A stretch of DNA of 64,000 bases, from the NCBI GenBank assembly GCA_031972855.1, contig DALYDY010000002.1:1-64000 (forward strand), given 5' to 3'. The translations under genes were made by a program, and so were the position numbers. Source of the DNA: JAIXRY01 sp031972855 (GTDB lineage: Bacteria; Patescibacteriota; Minisyncoccia; Phycocordibacterales; UBA9973). Positions 40,243 through 49,404 of the stretch are shown piece after piece (position 1 is the stretch's first letter; each line of letters starts with the position of its first letter). A model generated the notes under the pieces. It ran no database searches and was not told where the DNA came from. It saw only the letters and a list, made by a program, of their open reading frames with translations.

Positions 40243-42009
40243 ATGCAATCCCACGAAATTCGCTCAAGATTCCTAGCTTTTTTTGAAAAAAGAGGCCATA
40301 AAATAATACCTTCAGCCTCACTTGTACCTGAGAATGATCCTTCAGTACTTTTTAATACTGCCGGTATGCAACCTCTAGTTCCATACCTTCTAGGACAAGA
40401 ACATCCAATGGGTAAGAGAATCGCTGATGTTCAGAAATGTGTTCGTACAGGAGACTTGGAAGATATTGGAGACAATCGTCACTTTTCATTTTTTGAAATG
40501 ATGGGGAACTGGTCTCTAGGAGATTACTTCAAAGAAGAAGCGATTTCTTGGTCTTATGAATTCCTAACTTCAAAAGAAGAAGGTCTTGGACTTGATATAA
40601 AACGTCTTTATGTGACTATTTTTGAAGGTGATGAAAATGCTCCTTATGATGAAGAATCAAAAAAGATTTGGATGAGTCTTGGTATACCAGAACACCGTAT
40701 CTATGCCCTACCTGCAGATGATAATTGGTGGTCACCTGGTGACAACGGTCCTTGTGGTCCATGTAGTGAGATGTTTTATGATATGGAAGGTAATGTTGGA
40801 GATCTAACTCTCGAAGGTTTTATCGAGGCGAACAAAAAAGAAACAGTTATTGAAATCTGGAATGATGTGTTCATGGAATACGAAAAGAAAGATGGAAAAG
40901 TAATAGGTAAATTGAAACAGAAGAATGTGGACACAGGTGCAGGTCTTGAGCGTATTACAGCTGTAATGCAAGGTAAAAAGACGGCTTATGAGACCGATAT
41001 GCTTTCTGATGTGATGCAATATTTAAGAGATTCAGCTTCTGTTTCTAAATATAATCAAATTGGTTTTATTTCAAACGAAGTATCTTTAAGAGTGGTTACT
41101 GACCATATTAGAGCTAGTTTATTTTTATTAAGTGAAGGAGTTTTCCCTTCAAATAAAGATAGAGGATATGTTCTTAGACGTTTGATTCGCCGAGCAATGG
41201 TACGAGCAAAACAAAATGGAATTGATGTCGGACAATTACTTTGGATTAAACAAATGTTTGTTCAAAAATATAAAGATTTATATCCAAAAGTTGCTGATAA
41301 TAATTGTCACGAACTTCTTTCTGAAGAGTTCCAAAAATTTAATAAAACACTTGAACTTGGTTTAAAAGAATTCGAGAAAGGTACAGACCCTTTCCTTCTT
41401 GCAACTACATATGGATTTCCAATAGAGCTCACAGAAGAACTTGCAAAAGAAAAAGGCATTGTTATTGATAGAGAAAAATTTGATAGAGAAATGAAGGAAC
41501 ACCAAGAGAAATCTCGTACAGCAGGCGCTGGAATGTTTAAAGGTGGCCTTGCAAATACTAGTGATACTACAATTAAGCTTCATACGGCTCACCATTTGCT
41601 CCTAAAAGCCCTTCAGGAGGTTCTTGGGTCAACAGTACATCAAAAGGGTTCAAATATTACAGAAGAGCGTCTACGTATCGATTTTTCTTTTGACCGCAAA
41701 ATGACAGATGAAGAAAAGCAAAAGGTAGAGGATCTAGTAAATGAAATAATAAATAAAGATTATAAGGTTGTTCGTAGAGAAATGCCTTTTTCTGAAGCAG
41801 AGAAAATCGGCGCAGAAATGGAATTCGGAGCAAAATATCCAGAAATCGTATCTGTATACTTTGTTGAAGATGAAAATGGGAATGTATTCTCAAAAGAATT
41901 CTGTGGTGGTCCTCACGTAGAACATACAGGTACGATAGGTAAATTCAAGATTCAAAAAGAAGAAGCATCATCTCAAGGTGTAAGACGTATTAAAGCTGTT
42001 ATTGAATAA
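40243..42009 (+). CDS. alaS: Alanyl-tRNA synthetase, short form
   Basis: 588 residues. Charges tRNA-Ala. Catalytic domain from MQSHEIRSRFLAFFEKRGH with LFNTAGMQPLVPYLLG, ADVQKCVRTGDLEDIGD and FFEMMGNWSLGDYFK; editing domain with the zinc-binding CGGPHVEHTG near the end. The usual C-terminal C-Ala domain (about 250 residues) is absent; the protein stops just after the editing domain, as in other CPR. The stop overlaps nothing; a nucleotidyltransferase gene follows at once. Confidence 0.94.
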   Translation: MQSHEIRSRFLAFFEKRGHKIIPSASLVPENDPSVLFNTAGMQPLVPYLLGQEHPMGKRIADVQKCVRTGDLEDIGDNRHFSFFEMMGNWSLGDYFKEEAISWSYEFLTSKEEGLGLDIKRLYVTIFEGDENAPYDEESKKIWMSLGIPEHRIYALPADDNWWSPGDNGPCGPCSEMFYDMEGNVGDLTLEGFIEANKKETVIEIWNDVFMEYEKKDGKVIGKLKQKNVDTGAGLERITAVMQGKKTAYETDMLSDVMQYLRDSASVSKYNQIGFISNEVSLRVVTDHIRASLFLLSEGVFPSNKDRGYVLRRLIRRAMVRAKQNGIDVGQLLWIKQMFVQKYKDLYPKVADNNCHELLSEEFQKFNKTLELGLKEFEKGTDPFLLATTYGFPIELTEELAKEKGIVIDREKFDREMKEHQEKSRTAGAGMFKGGLANTSDTTIKLHTAHHLLLKALQEVLGSTVHQKGSNITEERLRIDFSFDRKMTDEEKQKVEDLVNEIINKDYKVVRREMPFSEAEKIGAEMEFGAKYPEIVSVYFVEDENGNVFSKEFCGGPHVEHTGTIGKFKIQKEEASSQGVRRIKAVIE

Positions 42010-42010
42010 T

Positions 42011-42763
42011 ATGAAAGAAGATTTAGAACAAAAATATAAGTTAGTTTTGAAAGATTGTACTGAAAATGAAAATATTATAGGATTATTTCTTAGTGGATCA
42101 CTAGGAAAAAGTATTGATTTTATTACTAAAAAATCTGATCTGGATGTTTGTGTTATTTTATCTGATTCTGCTCCAAAAGAATTAAGAGAAAAAATGAAAA
42201 GTTACTTATCTAATTTGTTTGAAATAAAAGTTTTAAGTTTAACTGAATTAATTAATCATGCAACTTGGGGTAGTGATAATGAGTGGGATAGGTATAATTT
42301 TACACATAATAAACCTGTTATTGACAAAACTGGAGAATTAGTAAAAATTATGGAAGAAAAAGGAACTTTACCTGAAAGTGTAAGAGATGCTGTTATTAAA
42401 AATTCTCTAGATTCCTATATTAACCAAGTTTACCGTTCCGCAAAGCACTATAGGGACGAAAGAAATGTTTCAGGATACTTAGACGCGGTAGAATCTTTAC
42501 CATATCTCATGACCTCGCTCTATGCTCTTGAGGGGCGAATAAAACCATATAACAAATATTTTGAGTGGGAATTAAAAAATTATCCTCTAAAATCGTTACC
42601 TTTTAATATTGAGGAATTTATCGCTGATTATTTAGAAATTTCAAAAACTGGGAATTTTGAAAAACAGGCAAAAATTTATAAGGCGGTTAAAAAATTATTT
42701 ATTGAACAAGGATACAAGAATATTTTTGATGAATGGAAGATTTATTATTTTGTTGGTGAATAA
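42011..42763 (+). CDS. Nucleotidyltransferase (minimal NTase fold, MNT-like)
   Basis: 250 residues. GLFLSGSLGKSIDFITKKSD then LDVCVIL gives the GSx(n)DxD motif of pol-beta-type nucleotidyltransferases near residue 30. The C-terminal helical part (YINQVYRSAKHYRDERN, YLDAVESLPYLMTSLYALEG) resembles HEPN/KNTase-C helices, as in antibiotic-modifying enzymes. Substrate unknown. Starts 1 nt after the alaS stop. Confidence 0.75.
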   Translation: MKEDLEQKYKLVLKDCTENENIIGLFLSGSLGKSIDFITKKSDLDVCVILSDSAPKELREKMKSYLSNLFEIKVLSLTELINHATWGSDNEWDRYNFTHNKPVIDKTGELVKIMEEKGTLPESVRDAVIKNSLDSYINQVYRSAKHYRDERNVSGYLDAVESLPYLMTSLYALEGRIKPYNKYFEWELKNYPLKSLPFNIEEFIADYLEISKTGNFEKQAKIYKAVKKLFIEQGYKNIFDEWKIYYFVGE

Positions 42764-42772
42764 TATGAAAAT

Positions 42773-42803
42773 AAAAACCTCTTCTTTGAGAGGTTTTTAT
42801 TTT
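42773..42803 (+). terminator. Rho-independent terminator
   Basis: AAAAACCTCTTCTTTGAGAG then GTTTTTATTTT. Confidence 0.8.
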
Positions 42804-42844
42804 CCCCCACCACAAAAACTTTTAAGTACGCTATACTTATATAT

Positions 42845-44035
42845 ATGTTTAGTAAGCCGAAAAAGAAACAAGAAAAATTTCTTTTGATTTCTGTTGGATC
42901 AGGAAGTGTGGCTATTTCTATTTGTACTCCAAGTAATCTAAAACCAACAATTGAATGGATTACTCGAGTACCTTTTGTCTTGTCAGACGAATTAAATTTC
43001 AATATTTTTAAGCAATCATTATTTGTTTCTTTAAATGAGGCTATGTCTCGTTTCGAAAAGATTAGAATGAATAATATAGACAAAGTATATGTTGTTTATA
43101 GTTCACCGTGGTTTTTGAGTCAGACCCAAAAAATATATTTTGAAAAGAATGTCACTTTTAAAATAACAGAGAAATTGGTTCATGAATGTGTATCAAAAGA
43201 ACTTGAGCGTTTTCAAAAAGAAGTTTTACCTCAAAAAGTCGGTAATACAAAAATGCAAATTATTGAAAACTATACCATCGATGCACTTATAAACGGTTAT
43301 CGTGTCCCAACACCTTATCATAAAGAAGGTAAAAGTTTAGAACTTTCACTTTATTTAAGTTTTGCTCCAAAAGATCTAATTAATAAGATAGAGCAAAGTA
43401 TTGAGAAATTCTTATCTTTGTCTGGAAGAAATGTTTATTCATCTACAAATACATTTTCAAACTATATTTTTCTTAGGGATTTGTTCAAAGATGAGCAAAG
43501 TTATTTGTTTATATCTGTAGATACCGAACTTTCAGAAATCATTCTTTGTAAAAATGGTGTCCTTGTAGAAACAATATCTATTCCTTTGGGTAATGCTGAA
43601 ATACTTAGAAATATAAGTGCAAAATTAAAGAAAACAAACATAGAGTCAATGTCACTACTCGATAGTTATTTTAGAGATGCTCTGACAGAACAAACAAAAA
43701 AAGATATAGATGAAGTATTAAAGGTAGTAGGAGAATCTTGGCTTTCTCAATTTCAAAAAGTCTTAGCAATGATGAGTGATCACCTTACTCTTCCAAACAA
43801 AGTGTTTTTAGAGGTAAATGGTGATGGTAAGACTTGGTATAGAGATTTGATTATGAGTGAAGCTTTTGGGCAGTATTTAGTCACAGATCAAAAATTTAAA
43901 GTGATTTCATTGAATAGTGAATTTGTAAAAGAATATATAGATGTTAAAAATAATGAATATTTAAATGATACTAGATTATTAATAGAAACTTTACATATAT
44001 ATAGACTCTATTATAGCCATGCAAAAACCTTTTAG
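42845..44035 (+). CDS. Putative actin-like ATPase (PilM/FtsA-like), tentative
   Basis: 396 residues. LLISVGSGSVAISIC at the start and SYLFISVDTELSEIILCKNG near 225 resemble the phosphate-1 and phosphate-2 strands of actin-like proteins such as PilM, where the pair with a downstream bitopic membrane protein is also typical. No clear family match by eye. Overlaps the next gene by 17 nt. TATACT (42832-42837) ends 7 nt before the ATG. Confidence 0.5.
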   Translation: MFSKPKKKQEKFLLISVGSGSVAISICTPSNLKPTIEWITRVPFVLSDELNFNIFKQSLFVSLNEAMSRFEKIRMNNIDKVYVVYSSPWFLSQTQKIYFEKNVTFKITEKLVHECVSKELERFQKEVLPQKVGNTKMQIIENYTIDALINGYRVPTPYHKEGKSLELSLYLSFAPKDLINKIEQSIEKFLSLSGRNVYSSTNTFSNYIFLRDLFKDEQSYLFISVDTELSEIILCKNGVLVETISIPLGNAEILRNISAKLKKTNIESMSLLDSYFRDALTEQTKKDIDEVLKVVGESWLSQFQKVLAMMSDHLTLPNKVFLEVNGDGKTWYRDLIMSEAFGQYLVTDQKFKVISLNSEFVKEYIDVKNNEYLNDTRLLIETLHIYRLYYSHAKTF

Positions 44036-45266
44036 TGATATAAAAATCAATACTAATCCTGAAATTTCTACAGAACAAGTTCAAAAAGAACCATCTTTTT
44101 ATCCTGAAAAAAAGCAAACAAAAACAAAAGCAAAGACATTTTTGTGGATTTTTGCCGTTTTGTCCGTCATTGCTCTGTTCTTTGGAATTTCTGGCTATTT
44201 CACAAAAGCTACAGTCTTTATTTCTCCTCAAGTTAAAATTTTCTCATTTAAAAATGAAGCAATAAATTTTTCAAGAGAGTCAAAGTTAGGAGTTAATTTT
44301 GAAATAATGTCATTAAAAGGTTATGTTGAGAGTGAAATCCATTTAGACAATACTTCCACAGTATCAAGAAAATCAAAAGGTAAAATAACTATTTTTAATA
44401 AAGAAATAAAGCCAGTATCTATTCCAAAAAATACTATTTTGAAGGGAATTAATGGTTTAAATTATAAACTAACAGAATCTGTAGTTGTTCCAAAGATGGA
44501 ATCAGGGATTGGTTCTGTTGGAAGTATTAATGCAAATATAGAGGCCGTTGATTTTGGTGATAATTTTGATTCTAAGCCTATGGACTTTACTTTTCCTTCT
44601 TTTTCAAAAACTTCAAGATTTGAAAATGTTTATGCTAGAAGTACTTCTGATTTATCAGGTGGTATAAAAGGTACTGTATATACACTTGATGAAGGTTTGT
44701 ATAAAGCCGAACTTTCAAAACTAGACGAATCGTTGAAAGATAAATTGTTTATTCAAGCTCAATCTCAAGCCCCTTCTGGATATATTCTTTACAAAGATTT
44801 GTCAGTACTGGTTCCAGAAGAAAAATCTTCTTTTTTTGAATCAAAAAATAGTGAAGCGATAATAAAAAGAGAAGGGAAGCTCGTTGTATATATGGTGTTA
44901 GAAGATTCTATTTTGGAATATATAAAAACAACAACAAAAACAGATTTAAATATAAAAGATTTTAATGTTCCTGAACTAAAAAATTTAAATTTTACTTTTA
45001 ATCAAAATCCGATTGATCCAGAAAACTCAATGAATATAGATGTTATTCTTAATGCAGATGGTAGAATAGTTTCTAGTATAAACAAAAAAGAACTAACAGA
45101 TTTATTGATTGGTGTACCTAAAAATAGTGTCGAAAAAATGCTAGAAAATTATACATCAGTATCAAGTGCTGTAACAAAAATTACTCCAATTTGGCAAAGT
45201 ACACTTCCAAAAGATCAAAATCGTCTAGAAATCATAGTTAATCCACCAAAAGAGTTGACCTTATAA
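44019..45266 (+). CDS. Bitopic membrane protein, probable envelope/pilus assembly partner
   Basis: 415 residues, function not recognised. A Lys-rich cytosolic N-terminus (1-42), one membrane helix (about 43-62: FLWIFAVLSVIALFFGISGY), then a large beta-rich outer domain with GKITIFNKEIKPVSIPKNTI-like repeats seen in baseplate-J/PilN-type proteins. The ATG lies inside the preceding gene's end, indicating coupling. Confidence 0.55.
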   Translation: MQKPFSDIKINTNPEISTEQVQKEPSFYPEKKQTKTKAKTFLWIFAVLSVIALFFGISGYFTKATVFISPQVKIFSFKNEAINFSRESKLGVNFEIMSLKGYVESEIHLDNTSTVSRKSKGKITIFNKEIKPVSIPKNTILKGINGLNYKLTESVVVPKMESGIGSVGSINANIEAVDFGDNFDSKPMDFTFPSFSKTSRFENVYARSTSDLSGGIKGTVYTLDEGLYKAELSKLDESLKDKLFIQAQSQAPSGYILYKDLSVLVPEEKSSFFESKNSEAIIKREGKLVVYMVLEDSILEYIKTTTKTDLNIKDFNVPELKNLNFTFNQNPIDPENSMNIDVILNADGRIVSSINKKELTDLLIGVPKNSVEKMLENYTSVSSAVTKITPIWQSTLPKDQNRLEIIVNPPKELTL

Positions 45267-45297
45267 TAAAATTTTGTTATGATAGTTTTTGTTACAC

Positions 45298-45510
45298 ATG
45301 AGTGAAGAGAATAAACAGACTGTAGTAGGTACAGTAATAGAAGCGCTACCGAATACCCTTTTTAGGGTTTCTTGTGGAGGAGAAAAAGATATTCTTGTAT
45401 ACCTCTCGGGTAAAATGCGTCTACACCGTATCAAAGTATTAGTTGGAGATAAGGTAGAGGTACTCCTAGATCCATATGGTGGAAAAGGGAGGGTTGTAAA
45501 AAGATTATAA
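45298..45510 (+). CDS. infA: Translation initiation factor IF-1
   Basis: 70 residues, normal length. OB fold binding the 30S A site: GTVIEALPNTLFRVSCGGEK, GKMRLHRIKVLVGDKVEV, and the end GGKGRVVKRL. ATG 45298 is preferred; an in-frame TTG 9 nt upstream is less likely. First gene of the alpha operon. Confidence 0.93.
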   Translation: MSEENKQTVVGTVIEALPNTLFRVSCGGEKDILVYLSGKMRLHRIKVLVGDKVEVLLDPYGGKGRVVKRL

Positions 45511-45575
45511 ATAGTGTATACTAACCCCCACTTCTGGAATCTATATTTGGCTTCCGAAATTTTTTATTATCGTCT

Positions 45576-45686
45576 ATGAAAATCAAGGCTTCTGTTAAAA
45601 AAATATGTGCGAATTGTAAGATGGTGAAAAGAAAAGGTCACCTTCATATTATCTGCGCAAATCCAAAACATAAACAAAAACAATAA
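45576..45686 (+). CDS. rpmJ: 50S ribosomal protein L36
   Basis: 36 residues: MKIKASVKKICANCKMVKRK then GHLHIICANPKHKQKQ. The zinc ribbon ligands (CxxC...C....H) are intact. Conserved position between infA and rpsM. Confidence 0.92.
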   Translation: MKIKASVKKICANCKMVKRKGHLHIICANPKHKQKQ

Positions 45687-45692
45687 TTATTT

Positions 45693-46073
45693 ATGCGTAT
45701 TTTAGGTATTAATATTCCAAATGAAAAGCGTCTCGAGATAGGTCTTACTGAACTGTATGGTATTGGTATTTCTCGTGCACGCAAAATATTAGATGAATCC
45801 GGTGTTGCTTATGGCAAAAAAGGAGGCGAAGTAACTCTTGAAGAAGAAAATACAATTCGTAAAATTGTAGAAGCTCTTAAGATAGAAGGAAATTTGAAGC
45901 GTGAAGTTGCTGCAAATATCAAACGTCTAAAAGACATCAAAGCTTACCGTGGTGTTCGTCATATGCGCAAACTCCCTGTTCGTGGTCAAAGAACAAAAAC
46001 AAATTCACGTACAGTTCGTGGAAATGTTCGTAAAACTATGGGAAGTGGTCGCCGTAAGACTGAAAAGACATAG
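45693..46073 (+). CDS. rpsM: 30S ribosomal protein S13
   Basis: 126 residues. Head protein of the small subunit. Start RILGINIPNEKRLEIGLTEL and the rRNA-binding C-terminus (GVRHMRKLPVRGQRTKTNSR) are typical. Starts 6 nt after rpmJ. Confidence 0.96.
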   Translation: MRILGINIPNEKRLEIGLTELYGIGISRARKILDESGVAYGKKGGEVTLEEENTIRKIVEALKIEGNLKREVAANIKRLKDIKAYRGVRHMRKLPVRGQRTKTNSRTVRGNVRKTMGSGRRKTEKT

Positions 46074-46107
46074 TCTTTAACTAACTTAATTATTTTTTAG
46101 TATTTAT

Positions 46108-46539
46108 ATGGGAAAAAAACGTATTGTAAAAAAAGGAGGATCAAATGAAGGAGGTGCACCAGCACGTAATTCTTCACGCGTTCCAAAAAAGAAAGTTGCT
46201 GCAGGAACACTTCACATTGAAGCTACTTTCAACAACACAAAAGTAGTTGTTACTGACAAACAAGGCAACACTATTTTTTGGTCTTCAGCCGGATCTCTTG
46301 GATTCAAGGGTGCAAAAAAGGGAACACCTTTTGCTGCTACTAAAGTAGGAGAAACTCTTGGAGAAAAATCAGCAGCTCTTGGTATCAAGGAAGTTGATGT
46401 AGTAATTACTGGTGTTGGTTCAGGTCGCGAACCTACTATCCGTGGATTTATGTCAAACAATATAGATGTTACATCTATTCGTGACATTACTCCTGTTCCT
46501 CACAACGGTCCAAAACCTAAGAAGCCACGTCGTGTATAA
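46108..46539 (+). CDS. rpsK: 30S ribosomal protein S11
   Basis: 143 residues. A basic N-terminal extension (1-30) is followed by the S11 core: HIEATFNNTKVVVTDKQGN, FKGAKKGTPFAATKVGE, ITGVGSGREPTIRGF, and the end PVPHNGPKPKKPRRV. Confidence 0.96.
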   Translation: MGKKRIVKKGGSNEGGAPARNSSRVPKKKVAAGTLHIEATFNNTKVVVTDKQGNTIFWSSAGSLGFKGAKKGTPFAATKVGETLGEKSAALGIKEVDVVITGVGSGREPTIRGFMSNNIDVTSIRDITPVPHNGPKPKKPRRV

Positions 46540-46554
46540 TTTTTAATAACATTT

Positions 46555-47158
46555 ATGACTACATCAAAATATAAAATTTGTCGCCGTCTAGGTCCTGGAG
46601 TATACGAAAAATGTCAAACTCAAAAGTTTGTTATTTCTCAAGCAAAAAGGAAGAATGACAAGCGTCCAAAACAACTTTCTGATTTCGGAACACAACTTAT
46701 TGAAAAACAAAAAGTTCGTTTTTCTTACGGAGTTAGTGAACGTCAAATGCGTAACTATGTTCGCGTAGCTATGGAGTCTCGTGGTCAATCACCAGCAGAC
46801 AAACTTTTCGAACTTCTAGAAAGTCGTCTCGACAATATAGTATACCGTCTTGGTATTGCTCATACACGTGCGCTCGCACGTCAAATCGTGGCTCATGGCC
46901 ACATCCTCGTTAACGGAAAGCGATTGAAAGTCGCTTCGCACCTAGTTGGTGTTGGTGATGTTATAACACCACGTGAAGNNNNNNNNNNATTTGAATGTGC
47001 CTGCTAGGACCCTACGCGTCTAACGTCTAAAGAGCTACACTGTTCCAAATTGGCTGAAGCTTGATTCAAACACACTTGTTGCTTCTGTACAGGGCGCACC
47101 GAAAAATACTGAAGGGTATCTGAATTTGAACACAGTGATAGAGTTCTACAGTCGTTAA
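46555..47158 (+). CDS. rpsD: 30S ribosomal protein S4, interrupted by assembly gap
   Basis: The N-terminal and S4 RNA-binding parts are normal to about residue 141 (KICRRLGPGVYEKCQ, HGHILVNGKRLKV..GDVITPRE). Ten N at 46979-46988 and a poor stretch to about 47050 break the frame; there GCGTCTAACGTCTA repeats CGTCTAA. The true C-terminus resumes as VPNWLKLDSNTLVASVQGAP, ending VIEFYSR at 47156-47158. The break looks like a scaffolding or sequencing problem, since rpsD is essential. Confidence 0.85.
46979..46988. other. Assembly gap (10 N)
   Basis: Run of ten N inside rpsD. The real length of missing sequence is unknown. Confidence 1.
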
Positions 47159-47188
47159 TTATTAATACTAATCATATTTTGCGTCCAT

Positions 47189-48169
47189 ATGTTAGATCAC
47201 ACAATAAAACTTCCATCAAAGCCACGTATCGTTAATGAAGACGGTAATCGTGGAACTTACGAAATTGATGGCCTTTACCCTGGATACGGTCATACACTAG
47301 GTAATAGTCTTCGCCGTATTATCCTCTCATCACTTCCTGGTGCTGCTATTACTTCAGTTAAAATTGATGGCGTAAGTCATGAATTTTCTGTTATCGATGG
47401 AGTTCGTGAAGATGTTATAAATATAATTTTAAATCTTCGCCAAGTTCGTTTTCAATTGCACACAGATGAACCACAAACAGTAACACTTTCAATAAAAGGT
47501 CCAAAACAAGTTACTGCTGGTGATATTAAGGTTTCAGGTCAAGTAAGTATTTCTAATACAGATCAACATATTGCAGAAATTACAGATAAGAATACTTCTC
47601 TTTCAATAGAAATGACTGTTGAAAAAGGACTCGGTTTCGTTCCTTCAGAACAACACCAAAAAACAAAGGTTGATATTGGAACAATTATACTAGATGCATC
47701 TTTCACTCCTATTCGTCGCGTGAGCTACGAAGTTGAGAATATGCGTGTAGATGATAATACCAACTACAACCGTTTGAGAATTATTATAGAAACAGATGGA
47801 ACTATCACACCACGTGAAGCACTTGAAAGTTCTATTATTATAATGATCCGCCAACTCGAAGCTATTGTTGAATTCAAGCAAGTAGTAGAAGTAAAAGAAG
47901 AAGCTCCTATAGTTGTAGAAGAAGACGAAGCTACTGAAAAAGTAGACGAAAAAGAAAGTCTCGAAATGGCAGACATAATGAAGACTCGTATTGATTCAAT
48001 CGGTCTTTCAACAAGAACTCTTAATTCACTTACATCAGCAAATATACGTACATTAGGAGGTATTGCTCGTAAGCACTCAGATGACCTACTAGAAATAGAA
48101 GGAATGGGTGAAAAAGGAATCCAAGAAATCAAAAAAGTATTAGCAAATTTTGGAATTACTCTAAAATAA
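47189..48169 (+). CDS. rpoA: RNA polymerase alpha subunit
   Basis: 326 residues. N-terminal assembly domain (GYGHTLGNSLRRIILSSLPG, GFVPSEQH) about 1-230, an acidic linker (VEEDEATEKVDEKESLE), and a complete C-terminal helix-hairpin-helix domain (LSTRTLNSLTSANIRTLGGI, LLEIEGMGEKGIQEIKKVL) that binds UP elements and regulators. Confidence 0.97.
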   Translation: MLDHTIKLPSKPRIVNEDGNRGTYEIDGLYPGYGHTLGNSLRRIILSSLPGAAITSVKIDGVSHEFSVIDGVREDVINIILNLRQVRFQLHTDEPQTVTLSIKGPKQVTAGDIKVSGQVSISNTDQHIAEITDKNTSLSIEMTVEKGLGFVPSEQHQKTKVDIGTIILDASFTPIRRVSYEVENMRVDDNTNYNRLRIIIETDGTITPREALESSIIIMIRQLEAIVEFKQVVEVKEEAPIVVEEDEATEKVDEKESLEMADIMKTRIDSIGLSTRTLNSLTSANIRTLGGIARKHSDDLLEIEGMGEKGIQEIKKVLANFGITLK

Positions 48170-48205
48170 TTCGCTAATCACTAACACTAATCATTAATTA
48201 TTACT

Positions 48206-48562
48206 ATGAGACATCATAATTCTGTAAGAAAATTTGGACGAACAAAGAATGCTAGAACTGCTCTTATGAGAGGTCTTGTTATTTCATTCGTTACTCATGG
48301 ACGTATCACAACTACAGACGCAAAAGCAAAAGAGCTTCGCCCTATGGTTGAGAAGATAATCACACGTTCAAAGGTCGACACACTTCAAAATCGTCGTTTG
48401 GTGCTTTCTGCACTTTACAACAACGAACTTGTTACAAAGAAGCTCTTCGAAGAAATTGGTCCTGCTTTTGCAACTCGCAATGGTGGGTATACTCGTATCT
48501 ACAAGCTTCCTCGTCGTACAAGTGATGGAAGTCCTATGGCAATAATCGAACTAGTTGCATAG
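48206..48562 (+). CDS. rplQ: 50S ribosomal protein L17
   Basis: 118 residues, bacterial core length. MRHHNSVRKFGRTKNARTAL at the start, GRITTTDAKAKELRPMVEKI, and the end GGYTRIYKLPRR..GSPMAIIEL. Directly after rpoA, the usual order. Confidence 0.96.
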   Translation: MRHHNSVRKFGRTKNARTALMRGLVISFVTHGRITTTDAKAKELRPMVEKIITRSKVDTLQNRRLVLSALYNNELVTKKLFEEIGPAFATRNGGYTRIYKLPRRTSDGSPMAIIELVA

Positions 48563-48579
48563 TTTTTAAATTATATTAT

Positions 48580-48921
48580 ATGAATCACATTATTGACGCA
48601 AAAGGAAAAGCAATCGGACGTGTAGCTACTCAAGTAGCAACTATCCTTATGGGAAAGCACACAGCTGCATTCGCAAAAAACACAGTAGGAGAAGACACTG
48701 TTACTATTATAAATAGTAAAGATGTTCGTATTCTTCCTAAAAAAGCAAAGACTGTTATGCATGAAAGATACTCAGGTCATCCAGGAGGATTGAAAATGGA
48801 AAGTATTGAACAAGTGATCGCTAAAAAGGGTCATGCAGAAATTTTCAAACTTGCTGTATACGGAATGCTCCCAGGTAACAAATTACGTGCAAAACGTATG
48901 AAAAATTTAATTATTGAATAA
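48580..48921 (+). CDS. rplM: 50S ribosomal protein L13
   Basis: 113 residues, shorter than most L13 (about 140) because the N-terminal extension is missing. DAKGKAIGRVATQVATILMG, YSGHPGGLK and AVYGMLPGNKLRAKRMKNL are typical. One nt separates it from rpsI. Confidence 0.95.
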   Translation: MNHIIDAKGKAIGRVATQVATILMGKHTAAFAKNTVGEDTVTIINSKDVRILPKKAKTVMHERYSGHPGGLKMESIEQVIAKKGHAEIFKLAVYGMLPGNKLRAKRMKNLIIE

Positions 48922-48922
48922 T

Positions 48923-49336
48923 ATGGAAACAACAAAGAAAACAACAAAAGAATATTTTCGTACTGTTGGCCGTCGTAAGACAGCAAGTGCTACTGTAAAG
49001 ATGGTTCCAAGTAAAGTTATGGAATTCACTGTAAACGGTAAGCCTGGTACAGAATACTTCATGACAAAAGGTTTGTTCAAAATACTTATGGACCCTTTTA
49101 CAGAAAGTAAGATAGAAGATACATTCACTGTTACTGTTCAAGTACAAGGAGGTGGTATCCACTCTCAAGCAGAAGCTGTTCGTCACGGTATCACTCGTGC
49201 ACTTACTCTTATAGATTCTGAACTTCGTACACCACTTAAGAAAATCGGATTCTTGAAACGTGATCCACGCACAAAAGAACGCCGTAAATTCGGACTCAAA
49301 AAAGCTCGTAAAGCTCCACAATGGTCAAAACGTTAG
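48923..49336 (+). CDS. rpsI: 30S ribosomal protein S9
   Basis: 137 residues. YFRTVGRRKTASATVKM at the start, VQGGGIHSQAEAVRHGITRA, and the basic tail ending PQWSKR (usually KAPQFSKR), which reaches the P-site tRNA. ATG 48923 preferred over an in-frame TTG overlapping rplM. Confidence 0.96.
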   Translation: METTKKTTKEYFRTVGRRKTASATVKMVPSKVMEFTVNGKPGTEYFMTKGLFKILMDPFTESKIEDTFTVTVQVQGGGIHSQAEAVRHGITRALTLIDSELRTPLKKIGFLKRDPRTKERRKFGLKKARKAPQWSKR

Positions 49337-49340
49337 AAAT

Positions 49341-49371
49341 AAAAAAATCCCGAAAGGGATTTTTTTATTTG
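49341..49371 (+). terminator. Rho-independent terminator
   Basis: AAAAAAATCCC-GAA-AGGGATTTTTTTATTT after the ribosomal genes. Confidence 0.8.
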
Positions 49372-49404
49372 CTTAAAACTGCTTTTTCTTTATAATACAA
49401 GCAT

